Notes: generated by a model not told the origin, from the letters alone. A DNA stretch of 64,000 bases from Solea solea (GCF_958295425.1 NC_081146.1:12322985-12386984); one strand, 5' to 3'; shown: positions 27,401 to 36,001, counted from the first letter of the stretch. Program-made: numbers and translations.

Positions 27401-30400
27401 AAACTTGACAAAAAAGTCATAGTATAGCATGTCGTCCAAAATGTCATAGTATAGTATCCAAAATCACACAAATACGCCTCAGGATTGCAGGCGTGACTTG
27501 TTCCAAACAGGGATTGAACCCCGGTCTTTTATGTTAAAGTCAACAGTGCTAACCACTATACCAACTTCATGGAGCCATTCTTAATTATGTTGTCCTAAAT
27601 GACACAAAACATCACGGTATAGCATGTCGTCCAAAATGTCATAGTATAGTATCCAAAAATCACACAAATACGCCTCCGGATTGCAGGCGTGACTTGTTCC
27701 AACCAGGGATTGAACCTGGGTTTTTTATGTTAAAGTCAACAGTGCTAACCACTATACCAACTTCATGGAGCCGTTCTTAATTATGTTGTCGTCCACATTT
27801 TGAAATAAAAGTCATACTATAGCATGTCGTCCAAAATTTGACAAAAAAGTCATAGTATAGCATGTCGTCCAAATTGTGACAAAATAGTCATAGTATAGTA
27901 TGTCGTCCAAAATCACACGAAAATGTCATAGTATAGTATGTCGTCCAAAATCAGTCAAAAATGTCATAGTATAGGATGTCGTCCAAAATCAGTCAAAAAT
28001 GTCGTAGTATAGTATGTCGTCCAAAATTTGACAAAGAAGTCATAGTATAGTATGTCGTCTAAAATTTGACAAAAAAGTCATAGTATAGTATGTCATCCAA
28101 AATGAGACAAAAAAGTCATACTTTAGTACGTCGTCCAAAACTTGATAAAAAAGTCATAGTAAAGCATGTCGTCCAAAATTTGACAAAAAAAGTCATAGTA
28201 TAGTATGTCGTCCAAATTTTGACAAAAAAGTCATAGTATAGTATGTCGTCTAAAATTTGACAAAAAAGTCATAGTATAGTATGTCATCCAAAATGAGACA
28301 AAAAAGTCATACTTTAGTACGTCGTCCAAAACTTGATAAAAAAGTCATAGTAAAGCATGTCGTCCAAAATTTGACAAAAAAAGTCATAGTATAGTATGTC
28401 GTCCAAATTTTGACAAAAAAGTCATAGGTTAGTTTGTCGTCCAAAATTTGACAAAAAACTCATACTATAGCATGTCGTCCAAAATTTGACAAAAAAGTCA
28501 GAGGTTAGCATGTCGTCCAAATTTTTAATTAAAGTCATACTATAGCATGTCGTCCAAAAATTGACAAAAAAGTCATAGTATAGCATGTCGTCCAAAATTT
28601 GACAAAAAAAAGTCATAGGATACATGTCGTCCAAAATTTAACAAAAAAGTCATAGGTTAGTATGTCGTCCAAAAATTGACAAAAAAGTCATAGGTTAGTA
28701 TGTCGTCCAAAATCGGGCAAAAATGTCATAGTATAGTATGTCGTCCAAAATTTGACAAAGTAGTCATAGTATAGTATGTCGTCCAAAATTTGACAAAAAA
28801 GTCATAGTATAGTATGTCATCCAAAATTTAACAAAAAATTCATAGTATAGTATTTTGTCCAAAATGAGACAAAAAAGTCATACTTTAGTATGTCGTCCAA
28901 AACTTGACAAAAAAGTCATAGTATAGCATGTCATCCAAAATTTGACAAAAAAAGTCATAGTATAGCATGTCGTCCAAAATTTGACAAAAAAGTCATTGGT
29001 TAGTATGTTGTCCAAAAATTGACAAAAAAGTCATAGGTTAGTATGTCGTCCAAATTTTGACAAAAAAGTCATAGTATAGCATGTCGTCCAAAATTTGACA
29101 AAAAAAAGTCATAGTATAGAATGTCGTCTAAATTTTGACAAAAAAGTCATAGTATAGCATGTCGTCCAACATTTTACAAAAAAGTCATAGGTTAGTATGT
29201 CGTCCAAAATGTGACAAAAAGTCATAGTATAGTACTTCGTCCAAAATGAGACAAAAAAGTCATACTTTAGTATGTCTTCCAAAACTTGACAAAAAAGTCA
29301 TAGTATAGCATGTCGTCCAAAATGTGACAAAAAAAGTCATAGTATAGCATGTCGTCCAAAATGTCATAGTATAGTATCCAATATCACACAAATACGCCTC
29401 AGGATTGCAGGCATGACTTGTTCCAACCAGGGATTGAACCCGGGTCTTTTTTATGTTAAAGTCAACAGTGCTAACCACTATACCAACTTCATGGAGCAGT
29501 TCTTAATTATGTTGTCCTAAATGACACAAAACATCACGGTATAGTATGTCGTCCAAAATCACACGAAAATGTCATAGTATAGTGTGTCGTCCAAAATCGG
29601 TCAAAAATGTCATAGTATAGTATGTCGTCCAAAATATGACAAAAAAAGTCATAGTATAGTATGTCGTCCAAAATTTGACACCGTAGTCATAGTATAGTAT
29701 GTCGTCTAAAATTTGACATAAAAGTCATAGTATAGTATGTCAACCAAAATTTAACAAAAAAGTCATAGTAAAGTATTTCGTCCAAAATGAGACAAAAAAG
29801 TCATACTTTAGTACGTCGTCCAAAACTTGACAAAAAAGTCATAGTATAGCATGTCGTCCAAAATTTGACAAAAAAAGTCATAGTATAGTATGTTGTCCAA
29901 AATTTGACAAAAAAGTCATAGGTTAGTATGTTGTCCAAAAATTTACAAAAAAGTCATAGGTTTGTATGTCAACCAAATTTTGACAAAAAAAGTCATAGGT
30001 TAGTATGTCGTCCAAAATTTGACAAAAAAGTCAGAGGTTAGCATGTCGTCCAAATTTTGAATTAAAGTCATACTTTAGCATGTCGTCCAAAATTTGACAA
30101 AAAAGTCATAGTATAGCATGTCGTCCAAAATTTAGCAAAAAGTCATAGGTTAGTATGTCTTCCAAAAATTGACAAAAAAGTCAAAGTATAGTATGTCGTC
30201 CAAAATCGGTCAAAAATGTCATACTATAAGCATGTCGTCCAAAATTTGACAAAAAAGTCATAGTATAGTATGTCGTCCAAAATTTGACAAAAACGTCATA
30301 GTATAGTATGTCGTCAAAAATTTGACGTAAAAGTCATAGTATAGTATGTCATCCAAAATTTAACAAAAAAGTCATAGTATAGTATTTCGTCCAAAATGAG

Positions 30401-33400
30401 ACAAAAAAGTCATACTTTAGTACGTCGTCCAAAACTTGACAAAAAAGTCATAGTATAGTATGTCGTCCAAAATTTGACCAAAAAGTCATAGGTTAGTATG
30501 TTGTCCAAAATTTGACAAAAAAGTCAGAGGTTAGCATGTCGTCCACATTTTGAAATAAAAGTCATACTATAGCATGTCGTCCAAAACTTGACAAAAAAGT
30601 CATAGTATATAGCATGTCGTCCAAAATGTGACAAAATAGTCATAGTATAGTATGTCGTCCAAAATCGGTCAAAAATGTCATAGTATAGTATGTCGTCCAA
30701 AATCGGTCAAAAATGTCATAGTATAGTATGTCGTCCAAAATCAGTCAAAAATGTCATAGTATAGTATGTCATCCAAAATTTAACAAAAAAGTCATAGTAT
30801 AGTATTTCGTCCAAAATGAGACAAAAAAGTCATACTTTAGTACGTCGTCCAAAACTTGACAAAAAAAGTCATAGTATAGTATGTCGTCCAAAATTTGACA
30901 AAAAAGTCATAGGTTAGTATGTTGTCCAAAAATTGACAAAAAAGTCATAGGTTAGTATGTCAACCAAATTTTGACAAAAAAAGTCATAGGTTAGTATGTT
31001 GTCCAAAATTTGACAAAAAACTCATACTATAGCATGTCGTCCAAAATTTGACAAAAAAGTCAGAGGTTAGCATGTCGTCCAAATTTTGAATTAAAGTCAT
31101 ACTATAGCATGTCGTCCAAAATTTGACAAAAAAGTCATAGTATAGCATGTCGTCCAAAATTTTACAAAAAAGTCATACTTTAGTACGTCGTCCAAAACTT
31201 GACAAAAAAGTCATAGTATAGCATGTCATCCAAAATGTGACAAAAAAACTCATACTATAGTATGTTGTCCAAAATTTGACAAAAAAGTCATAGGTTAGTA
31301 TGTTGTCCAAAAATTGACAAAAAAGTCATAGGTTAGTATGTCGTCCAAATTTTGACAAAAAAGTCATAGGTTAGTATGTCGTCCAAAATTTGACAAAAAA
31401 CTCATACTATAGCATGTGGTCCAAAATTTGACAAAAAAGTCATAGTATAGCATGTCGTCCAAAATTTGAAGAAAAAAGTCATAGTATAGCATGTCGTCCA
31501 AAATTTGACAAAAAAGTCATAGGTTAGTATGTTGTCCAAAAATTTACAAAAAAGTCATAGGTTAGTATGTCGTCCAAATTTTGACAAAAAAGTCATAGGT
31601 TAGTATGTCGTCCAAAATGTGACCAAAAAGTCATAGTACAGTATGTCGTCCAAAATCGGTCAAAAAAGTCAAAGTATAGTATGTCGTCCAAAATCGGTCA
31701 AAAATTTTATACTATAAGCATGTCGTCCAAAATTTGACAAAAAAGTCATAGTATAGTATGTCGTCCAAAATTTTACAAAAACGTCATAATATAGTATGTC
31801 GTCAAAAATTTGACGTAAAAGTCATAGTATATAGTATGTTGTCCAAAATGTGACCAAAAAGTTATCGTTTAGTATGTCGTCCAAAATGAGACATAGTTTA
31901 GCATATCGTCCAAAATTGCTCAAAAAGTCATACTTTAGTATGTTGTCCAAAAAGTCATTAAAATGTCATAGTTTAGTATGTTGTCCAAAAAGCCACCAAA
32001 ATGTCTTCAATGTATTTAGTTAGACGTATGATTTTTTATTCAGACTTTTTCAGATAATAATACAATTTAGCATCTGAACATTATTTACTGCATCTACTGA
32101 TGCTGCAAACAGATAAGCAGATAAATCCCTCAAACTGAGTTATCCCTTTAATCCCCTCAGTGTTTCCTAAACATGGGAAAATCTACCCATCGTATTCCAG
32201 ATATTATTCCTGAAATTATCATATTTATATACTGTAATTTGAAGGAATTCACAGTTTAGTGTGTGCCTGTGTTTATAAAGTGTTTTTAAATGAGAATTGC
32301 CTGAGTTATTACAGGTTTAACTCTGCAGTCGTGGTGAGTTACTGCAGTAAACCGCCTCACATTGTCTGGTGTTATTCACAACAAGGCATGCATGCTGTAT
32401 GGTCTACCTACACTTCTGTTTTCTGTGTTTTCTGGAAATCTTTATTTGTACTTTCTTGTTTGTAGAAAGAGAATAAAGATCTTTATTATTTATTTGTAAG
32501 GATTGGTCACACTGTAATAGAAGCAGATTCCGAGACACATTTTTCAGCCTCCTAAAAACCGTAACCTAACAGCTGGAAAAGCGTCTGTCGCTGTGGTTTG
32601 AGAGCTTTGGTGTCTTTGGGTTTTCCTCTTGATGTGAAATAACATCTTCTCTCTTACTTTTTTTCCCCTCCCTCTGTTCCCCTCCCTCCGTTTACTCGTC
32701 TTTCTGACTGAAGTTCAACAGGACTATGGGAATGATTACTGAGGAGCTTTCTCCAACATCCTCTCCTCTCCTCCTCCTCCTCCTCCTGCGCTCAACTCCT
32801 TCTGTTCCTCCCTATGTGCCCTGCATAGATTGAAACTGAGGGGAACTGATAAATTTGGTGATTCTCTCAAAGCCTGAACATTTCTTGGGATGGATAATAA
32901 CTCCTGGCCCTGGCCTTAAACCTCTCATCTCGGCACTGTTTTTCACCCAAATTATTCTGGCAGCCTACATTTCATTTGAGCAGAAGAGTGTGTGAAGTTC
33001 TGTTTCTGGAGTTTGTAACAAACAAACAAACAAACAAGAGCCTGATTTGTTTTAGAGCAACTGAGTTGAAGTCTCAGTCACGCAAGTTTTCTCACGATTG
33101 TTTATAACGAACAGAGACTGGACGTTCATCCTGGAACTGTGAGGCTGTGAGTTTCATGTCTCAGAGGTAACATTGGATTTCGTTACCTCTCGTAAGACCG
33201 ACAGTCCAGCGCTGTGATGACTGCAGTGCCAGCTGTCCACGCACGACTCGCTTTGCTACAGCGGCCTACACTTAACGCCACTCCAAGCTCAAATCTTTTC
33301 AAAGCTAATCTTATCTTAATACTGATGAATTCCTTTGATGCTGGTTGGCTGCATTTATTACTAACCAACGCCTTCTGTGTGTATGTTTTGCATATTCTAA

Positions 33401-34042
33401 GCCGGGCAGAAATCTACATTTCATCCCTAATTTGACTCCAATGTGACGGTTTCATTTATTGATCAGATCCGTGCAATATGTGTGATCAGATTTCCCTCTA
33501 ATTATAACCATTAACCAACCCTCTTGCTAACCCAGTCTTTGGAGACTACCCTATTCTTGGTCTCTTAGTATGCTTGAACCCAGTCCTAATGTCAGTGATA
33601 TAAAATTAGACCAATTGCTAAAAAACTAAATCATCTCAAACTGCTGTGACGTTGAGATTTCAACCTGTGCATGCTTCCCATTCCTACTGTGCTTCTCAAA
33701 CTGACCCCGAATATTCCCACCACCCCAGTCCAACCCCTGCCTCACGGTGGCTACCAGCCCTACAATCCCCCGTACAACCCTGCTGCTGCTGTGGCTTACA
33801 ACAACGACCAAGGAGGTCAAGATGAGGAGGAGGAGGAGGAGGAGGAAGAGGAGGGAGAGGAAGAGCAGGACCCCTACTACCATCGCCGTTACCCCTCTCA
33901 GTACTACCCACAGCAGCCTCCCCAACTGGCTCACACTCGCGGCGGTTACTCTGAGGACGTGGAGCTGAGGTCGCCGGGTGTCGCCAGGAGGTTTTCACGT
34001 GATGTTGTAGTCATGGAGGAGAGTGAGGAGGGAGGAGTTTAG
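291..34042 (+). CDS. col14a1: Collagen alpha-1(XIV) chain, 3' part of gene (FACIT collagen)
   Basis: Coding exons read at 291-344, 7109-7162, 11973-12026, 12158-12229, 15409-15444, 17243-17309, 17429-17620, 19648-19725, 20704-20859 and 33729-34042, with 32714-32742 as a possible alternative last exon. All have AG acceptors and GT donors, and the phases join. The 10-exon reading gives 358 codons plus stop. The first five exons are in-frame multiples of 9 bp (54, 54, 54, 72, 36) encoding unbroken Gly-X-Y, as expected for the end of COL2. They are followed by a non-collagenous linker (NC2) with one Cys, then COL1 with two short imperfections, then GYCDQNSC, the Cys pair that FACIT collagens carry at the COL1/NC1 border. 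The product is a homotrimeric extracellular matrix protein bound to fibril surfaces. The linker resembles collagen XIV ([18 protein letters not shown]) more than XII, and the neighbouring mrpl13 agrees. The paralogue (a or b) cannot be told. The 5' part is outside the window. Confidence 0.85.
2645..2765 (+). repeat. Teleost interspersed repeat fragment
   Basis: Begins AAAGGACCAGTGTGTAACAT and runs through CTTATTAGCAGAAATGATAT and TTGGTTTTCGTAGCCTTA. I recognise the pattern from many fish genomes but cannot give a family name. Related fragments occur at 12365-12400, about 50015-50230, and in reverse orientation at about 34850-34930 and 56213-56290. Confidence 0.4.
2766..3720. mobile_element. 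Old non-autonomous DNA transposon, interrupted by a hAT element
   Basis: The left end reads GGCGCTTTTCCATTAGTACC, a terminal motif of common non-autonomous fish DNA transposons. The likely right end is a decayed inverted version near 3700-3720 (GTGGAAGGAAAACGAC). The younger hAT element at 3137-3651 splits it. No coding capacity. The outer boundaries are uncertain. Confidence 0.4.
3137..3651. mobile_element. Non-autonomous hAT-type element with 8-bp target duplication
   Basis: Terminal inverted repeats CAGGGGTGTCAAACT (3137) and AGTTTGACACCCCTG (ending 3651) are perfect over 15 bp. TTCTAAGA occurs immediately on each side (3129-3136 and 3652-3659), a perfect 8-bp target-site duplication as expected for hAT transposition. 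The element is 515 bp and has no transposase ORF. The intact duplication suggests a fairly recent insertion. Confidence 0.82.
9562..9661. repeat. Two adjacent short hairpins
   Basis: First: 12-bp perfect arms ACAAGAAGCAGC (9562-9573) and GCTGCTTCTTGT (9592-9603), loop of 18. Second: 17-bp arms 9622-9638 and 9645-9661, CAGAAGAGTGTCTGAGA against its complement with a single G-T wobble, loop of 6. The second stem is stable but shorter than a normal pre-miRNA. No function is assigned. Confidence 0.6.
10622..10654. repeat. Perfect 14-bp inverted repeat
   Basis: GAAGCATGTCTGGA (10622-10635), a 5-base loop TTTGT, then TCCAGACATGCTTC (10641-10654). The outer flanks also pair partly. It lies within the col14a1 intron with no neighbouring gene or element that would explain it. 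Confidence 0.65.
12960..13325 (+). mobile_element. tRNA-derived SINE
   Basis: The head resembles a tRNA: GTGGGTCAGAGTTGTC followed by GGTCGAGGGTTTGATTCCC, a good Pol III B box. The body (CCTGGGAAAGATGCC) and the 3' part ending AAAAGCGCTATATAAATAC match my memory of common teleost tRNA-SINEs. Same orientation as col14a1. No target duplication was established. Confidence 0.65.
13702..13730. repeat. CA dinucleotide microsatellite
   Basis: An uninterrupted run of about 14 CA units in a col14a1 intron. Confidence 0.9.
15445..17242 (+). other. col14a1 intron, 1.8 kb
   Basis: No exon seen. Around 16620-16790 is a degenerate minus-strand copy of a fish repeat whose complement starts GGTGGCACAGTGGTGCAGTG, a head I recall from fish SINE-type repeats. 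Confidence 0.45.
17243..17620 (+). CDS. col14a1: col14a1 NC2 linker and start of COL1
   Basis: Exon 17243-17309 (67 bp) encodes [20 protein letters not shown] and continues into exon 17429-17620 through a split Ser codon. The linker has about 46 residues, looks helical, and carries a single Cys in ARQVCEQ. COL1 begins at VPGPPGEPG. In FACIT collagens this region provides the flexible hinge and interchain disulfide near the COL2/COL1 boundary. That role is family knowledge, not read from the sequence. Confidence 0.88.
17621..19647 (+). other. col14a1 intron, 2.0 kb
   Basis: No exon seen. It contains the hAT-like repeat at 18317-18567. A 128-codon open stretch at 17933-18319 has no recognisable domain and no splice context. 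Confidence 0.5.
18317..18567. mobile_element. Short DNA-transposon-like element with inverted ends
   Basis: Left end TAGGGTTGCAAAATTCTGGG; right end GGAATTTGGCAACCCGA. The ends are imperfect inverted repeats of about 16 bp. Internal sequence has many GGGAATT-type words. This is a familiar non-autonomous vertebrate repeat, but no clean target duplication is visible. A truncated relative lies at 22354-22434, just beside the satellite array. Confidence 0.5.
19648..20859 (+). CDS. col14a1: col14a1 COL1 exons and COL1/NC1 junction
   Basis: Exons 19648-19725 and 20704-20859, both phase 1. They encode [20 protein letters not shown] and then [20 protein letters not shown], continuing to [17 protein letters not shown]. 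Two places have a Gly dipeptide instead of a triplet (GI-GNQ and GE-GRT). Such imperfections are typical of FACIT COL1. The GYC-x4-C motif marks the start of NC1. The donor at 20860 is GTAAGT in phase 1, so the next exon must supply two bases after a G. Confidence 0.88.
19726..20703 (+). other. col14a1 intron, 1.0 kb
   Basis: I see no exon, repeat or other feature here. Confidence 0.5.
20860..22353 (+). other. Start of the last col14a1 intron
   Basis: Ordinary intronic sequence with no exon or named repeat seen. It leads to the truncated repeat at 22354 and then to the 38-bp array. Confidence 0.5.
22354..22434. mobile_element. Truncated copy of the 18317 element
   Basis: Starts AGGGTTGCAAAATTTTGTGA and contains AATATATTGTAGCATAATCC, matching AATATATTGTACCATAATCT in the fuller copy at 18317-18567. 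The right half is missing. Within about 20 bp the sequence becomes recognisable 38-bp monomer, so the element marks the left border of the array. Confidence 0.55.
22446..22872 (-). repeat. Inverted left segment of the 38-bp array
   Basis: Monomers here read as the reverse complement (GACGACATACTAAAGTATGA). At 22840-22910 the arms face each other: TTTTTGTCTCATCTTGGAC up to 22870, then GTCCAAAATGAGACAAAAAA from 22886, about 15 bp apart. The right side continues in the other orientation to 32005. The segment contains the tRNA-Arg-like relic. Confidence 0.85.
22718..22800 (-). other. tRNA-Arg-like relic inside the array
   Basis: The minus strand reads CAGTGGCCTAATGGATAAGA, close to the D-arm and A box of vertebrate tRNA-Arg, and further on AAGATTGTGGGTTTGATTAC, close to its variable region and B box. 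The stems are decayed, so I call no anticodon. It is more likely the head of an old SINE or a tRNA pseudogene than a working tRNA. Confidence 0.55.
23740..25760. repeat. Higher-order repeat of about 1.03 kb, two copies
   Basis: Approximate copies 23740-24765 and 24766-25760. Shared landmarks: CTTTAGTACGTCGTCC (offset 1028), TTTGAATTAAAGTCATACTA (offset 1029) and CATACTATAAAAGCATGTCG (offset 991). The length is close to 27 monomers of 38 bp. Confidence 0.75.
25926..26002 (-). other. tRNA-like cassette 1
   Basis: Minus strand: GTTGGTATAGTGGTTAGCAC (A box TGGTATAGTGG) and, about 30 bases on, CCGGGGTTCAATCCC (B box). The intervening anticodon-arm region does not fold canonically. It has Pol III type 2 promoter elements but is probably a SINE head, not a functional tRNA. 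Confidence 0.65.
26123..26198 (-). other. tRNA-like cassette 2
   Basis: Same unit as cassette 1, 196 bp away. Here the T-arm pairs fully (CCGGG, loop TTCAATC, CCTGG with one G-T), and the ends GCTCCAT and TTGGAAC pair at five of seven positions as an acceptor stem. Confidence 0.7.
27501..27576 (-). other. tRNA-like cassette 3
   Basis: Copy of cassette 1 at +1574 bp, nearly identical, including the GACCGGGGTTCAATCCC variant. Confidence 0.68.
27697..27772 (-). other. tRNA-like cassette 4
   Basis: Copy of cassette 2 at +1574 bp. It differs by one base at the T-stem (CCAGGTTCAATCCCTGG), which turns the wobble pair into a perfect 5-bp stem. Confidence 0.7.
29421..29497 (-). other. tRNA-like cassette 5
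   Basis: A single cassette, with the same A box and B box (CCGGGTTCAATCCCTGG). It is flanked by truncated monomers and by the same AATTATGTTGTCCTAAATGA tail as cassettes 1 and 3. Confidence 0.68.
32006..33728 (+). other. End of the last col14a1 intron, or alternative 3' region
   Basis: After the array the sequence becomes ordinary. A long pyrimidine-rich tract (32640-32710) precedes the possible exon at 32714. A CTC-repeat lies at 32758-32787. No AATAAA is seen between 32743 and 33728. Confidence 0.5.
32714..32742 (+). CDS. col14a1: Possible alternative terminal exon of col14a1 (short NC1)
   Basis: A strong pyrimidine tract and TTTCTGACTGAAG precede the exon. With the phase-1 G from 20859 it reads VQQDYGNDY and then TGA (32740-32742), giving a chain of 263 codons in this window. 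It competes with the 33729 exon, which begins in the same phase and also with VQ. Against it, no AATAAA lies close downstream, so its 3' UTR would have to run to about 35370. Confidence 0.5.
33729..34042 (+). CDS. col14a1: Terminal coding exon of col14a1 (long acidic, Tyr/Pro-rich NC1 tail)
   Basis: The acceptor is CCACCACCCCAG. Joined in phase to 20859 it gives [15 protein letters not shown], continues with a run of about ten Glu residues in a GAG/GAA repeat, then [18 protein letters not shown], and ends EESEEGGV before TAG (34040-34042). The tail is about 104 residues, with an acidic centre and tyrosine-rich flanks. I do not recognise it from the mammalian protein, so the assignment rests on phase, splice signal, open frame and position. 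Confidence 0.62.
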
Positions 34043-34167
34043 AGGAAGGATGACTCACCTAAAGTGCTTGAGCCCTGCACACAACACACACACACACTTT
34101 TACACATGGACACACACAAGACACTGACGCACACATGTACATTACCCCATCTGAAACTGAGTTGAGA

Positions 34168-34179
34168 CCCCCCCCCCCC
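34168..34179. repeat. Poly-C run in the col14a1 3' UTR
   Basis: About 12 consecutive C bases, 126 bp after the stop codon. Confidence 0.85.
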
Positions 34180-35364
34180 TTCCTCCCCACGCCCAACTCC
34201 CTTCCCTGAGTTTCTCCATCAGGTGAAACAGTGTAAATAGATCTGTGGACTCTTGTATGATATCTATGTAAAGGGGGGGTCCAAAAAGTGCCTGATCTGT
34301 GTTAGTATCACCCAGTGGTAATGCAAAGGTAAGACCGGTCTCTTCCCATTTCAGGACTAAAACCCTTCTGTCTGTTTGAAGCCGCATGTCGACAACCAGT
34401 GAGTGTGTAACTGGACATGTGCTTGTTCTGGTTTCATGTCACGAGGAAGATTACTTTTCATTTCGTCAAGGATGAGCTGGCAACATTTGTACAGGCTGCT
34501 TTTTATAATAATGAATTATGTTTCTCCCGCTTATCTCAGTGTGTTAAGGAAACATTGAAATGTTTTTTTAAGTAATTTCTCCGTTTAGTATCGTTAAGTT
34601 TTGCTTCTCTTAACCAGTATTTGAGCTGAACGATAACGGTTATTTTGGGTAATTCCCCCAAAATGAAACAGAAGCAGTTTAATACGGTTTTCCATTTGAT
34701 TTATTCTCAACACTGTGGAGCACAAAATGATCTCAGTTAAAGATAACATGTGAAAAACTATGAATAATTCTCACCTCTCTCTTCCTTTCCAAGTGTCTTG
34801 GAGAAATGATGTAGCCTTCAGTTAGCCTCAAAACTCAAAAGATGTTTAGTTTGTCTATTGTGCACTATTTTAAAAACACAGTGGTCCAAAATGGTGGCAC
34901 CTGATATAAATATAAAAGGTTTGTTCTGGGGTAATGAAAAACAATTCATACAATTTCTGCCAAATTAAAATCAAAATCAAAATGTCACCTACATTTGTGA
35001 CCAAAATTACATTTGGTCCATCAATATTTACTTATATTGTATGGATAAACATGGAACAGAGCTGCATTGTTTATGTTGTTGCCCGTGTTTGTTTCCTTAG
35101 TTGTTTTTATGCAAAGTTGGGCCCGTTCACTGTGGACACTGTTTTCCAAATGTCTGACCCCTGACCTCGCACTGGAAGGACACCTGGATCCAGCTGTTAT
35201 TTGAAGAATCTGCTGCATCATGAGTAAGGACTGAACCATACATGTAAACTTGCCCTGGTCTATTTGACTTTTAAACGCTTAAACCACTTCAATAAGGTTT
35301 GTGTCTCACCACCATGACCCCCGAGTAGAACATGAACTTATTTATTTTGTTTGCTTTTATAACC

Positions 35365-35370
35365 AATAAA
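35365..35370 (+). terminator. Polyadenylation signal of col14a1
   Basis: AATAAA, 1.3 kb after the stop at 34042, followed by a GT-rich stretch (TGTTGTGTTTTTGCATGTG). It is the first convincing signal after the long terminal exon. Confidence 0.55.
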
Positions 35371-35442
35371 TCTGTAATGAGACTACAATGTTGTGTTTTT
35401 GCATGTGTATGGAAAAAAACCCACAACAAAACATGTTAATTG

Positions 35443-35448
35443 TTTATT
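35443..35448 (-). terminator. Probable polyadenylation signal of mrpl13
   Basis: AATAAA on the minus strand (TTTATT on +), about 560 bp beyond the mrpl13 stop. It lies only about 75 bp from the col14a1 signal, so the two transcripts end tail-to-tail and may nearly touch. Confidence 0.45.
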
Positions 35449-36001
35449 AGCCCATTTTACAATTCCAATAAAAAAAGAACAGATTTATATTTGACACCAA
35501 TATTGGAAATTATCGGACAAGGACAAAAACAAAAACAAAAAAGCTCAGGATAAAGTTATCTTCTTCTAAACCGCAGTGATAACCTGAATGTTGCCATGGT
35601 TATGTAATCACAGGGGGAAAAAAACACAGAATCTGAATCTGATTTTCTATGACCAGAGCTGAGCTGCATATTGAAATCTCAATTATTGAATTCTGCATTG
35701 CTATGATCAAGTCAAAACCAAAACAACTGTCAAGACTTTGAGTTTGCATATTTACACTTGGTGACACTTTAATAAAGTCCAGTCAATCAAGTCACTTCTA
35801 CAACAAAACTCCAGTGCTGCTGCAACATTTTACCTTAAGAGGAAAATCAGTTTGTGTGTGTTTTTCCAATCCTATTGCACCTTCACAGTGGTTTTGACAT
35901 GTATCATAACACTAAATACATTTGAGGAAACTGCTGTGTTGGGTAAAGTATTATTGTGAAAATCTTTCATTGACATCACGTCAGGCAGCTTCGATTTCAT
36001 T

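Larger units (their letters stand above)
25800..28960. repeat. Higher-order repeat of 1574 bp carrying paired tRNA-like cassettes
   Basis: The paired cassettes at 25921 and 26117 recur at 27495 and 27691, both with offset 1574. The second copy also carries an internal duplication of about 191 bp (five monomers) between 28040 and 28410, since TTAATTAAAGTCATAC at 26760 recurs 1765 bp later. Confidence 0.8.
22446..32005. repeat. 38-bp tandem satellite array with higher-order repeats
   Basis: The monomer is 38 bp, in two halves: TCGTCCAAAATTTGACAAAA and AAGTCATAGTATAGTATG. Roughly 240 copies fill 9.5 kb of the last col14a1 intron. Variant classes include GTTAG instead of TATAG, and TCGGTCAAAAATG or ATGAGAC in the middle. 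Copies are degenerate at both edges and more uniform inside. Higher-order repeats are visible: offset about 1028 bp (23751 against 24779), 1574 bp (25921 against 27495), 191 bp (within 28040-28410), 1029 bp (30061 against 31090) and 1488 bp (30221 against 31709). The left end (22446-22872) is in inverted orientation. Open frames here are by-products of the repeat. Six tRNA-like segments are embedded and listed separately. Confidence 0.95.

Noticed and set aside
22446..32005. CRISPR-like array
   Set aside because: The units are contiguous and have no unique spacers between repeats, and the host is a vertebrate with introns. It is a tandem satellite.
33626..33998. Minus-strand frames of about 100 residues rich in Leu or Pro
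   Set aside because: They are the complement of the GC-rich col14a1 terminal exon and its GGA repeat, with no splice sites or recognisable domain.
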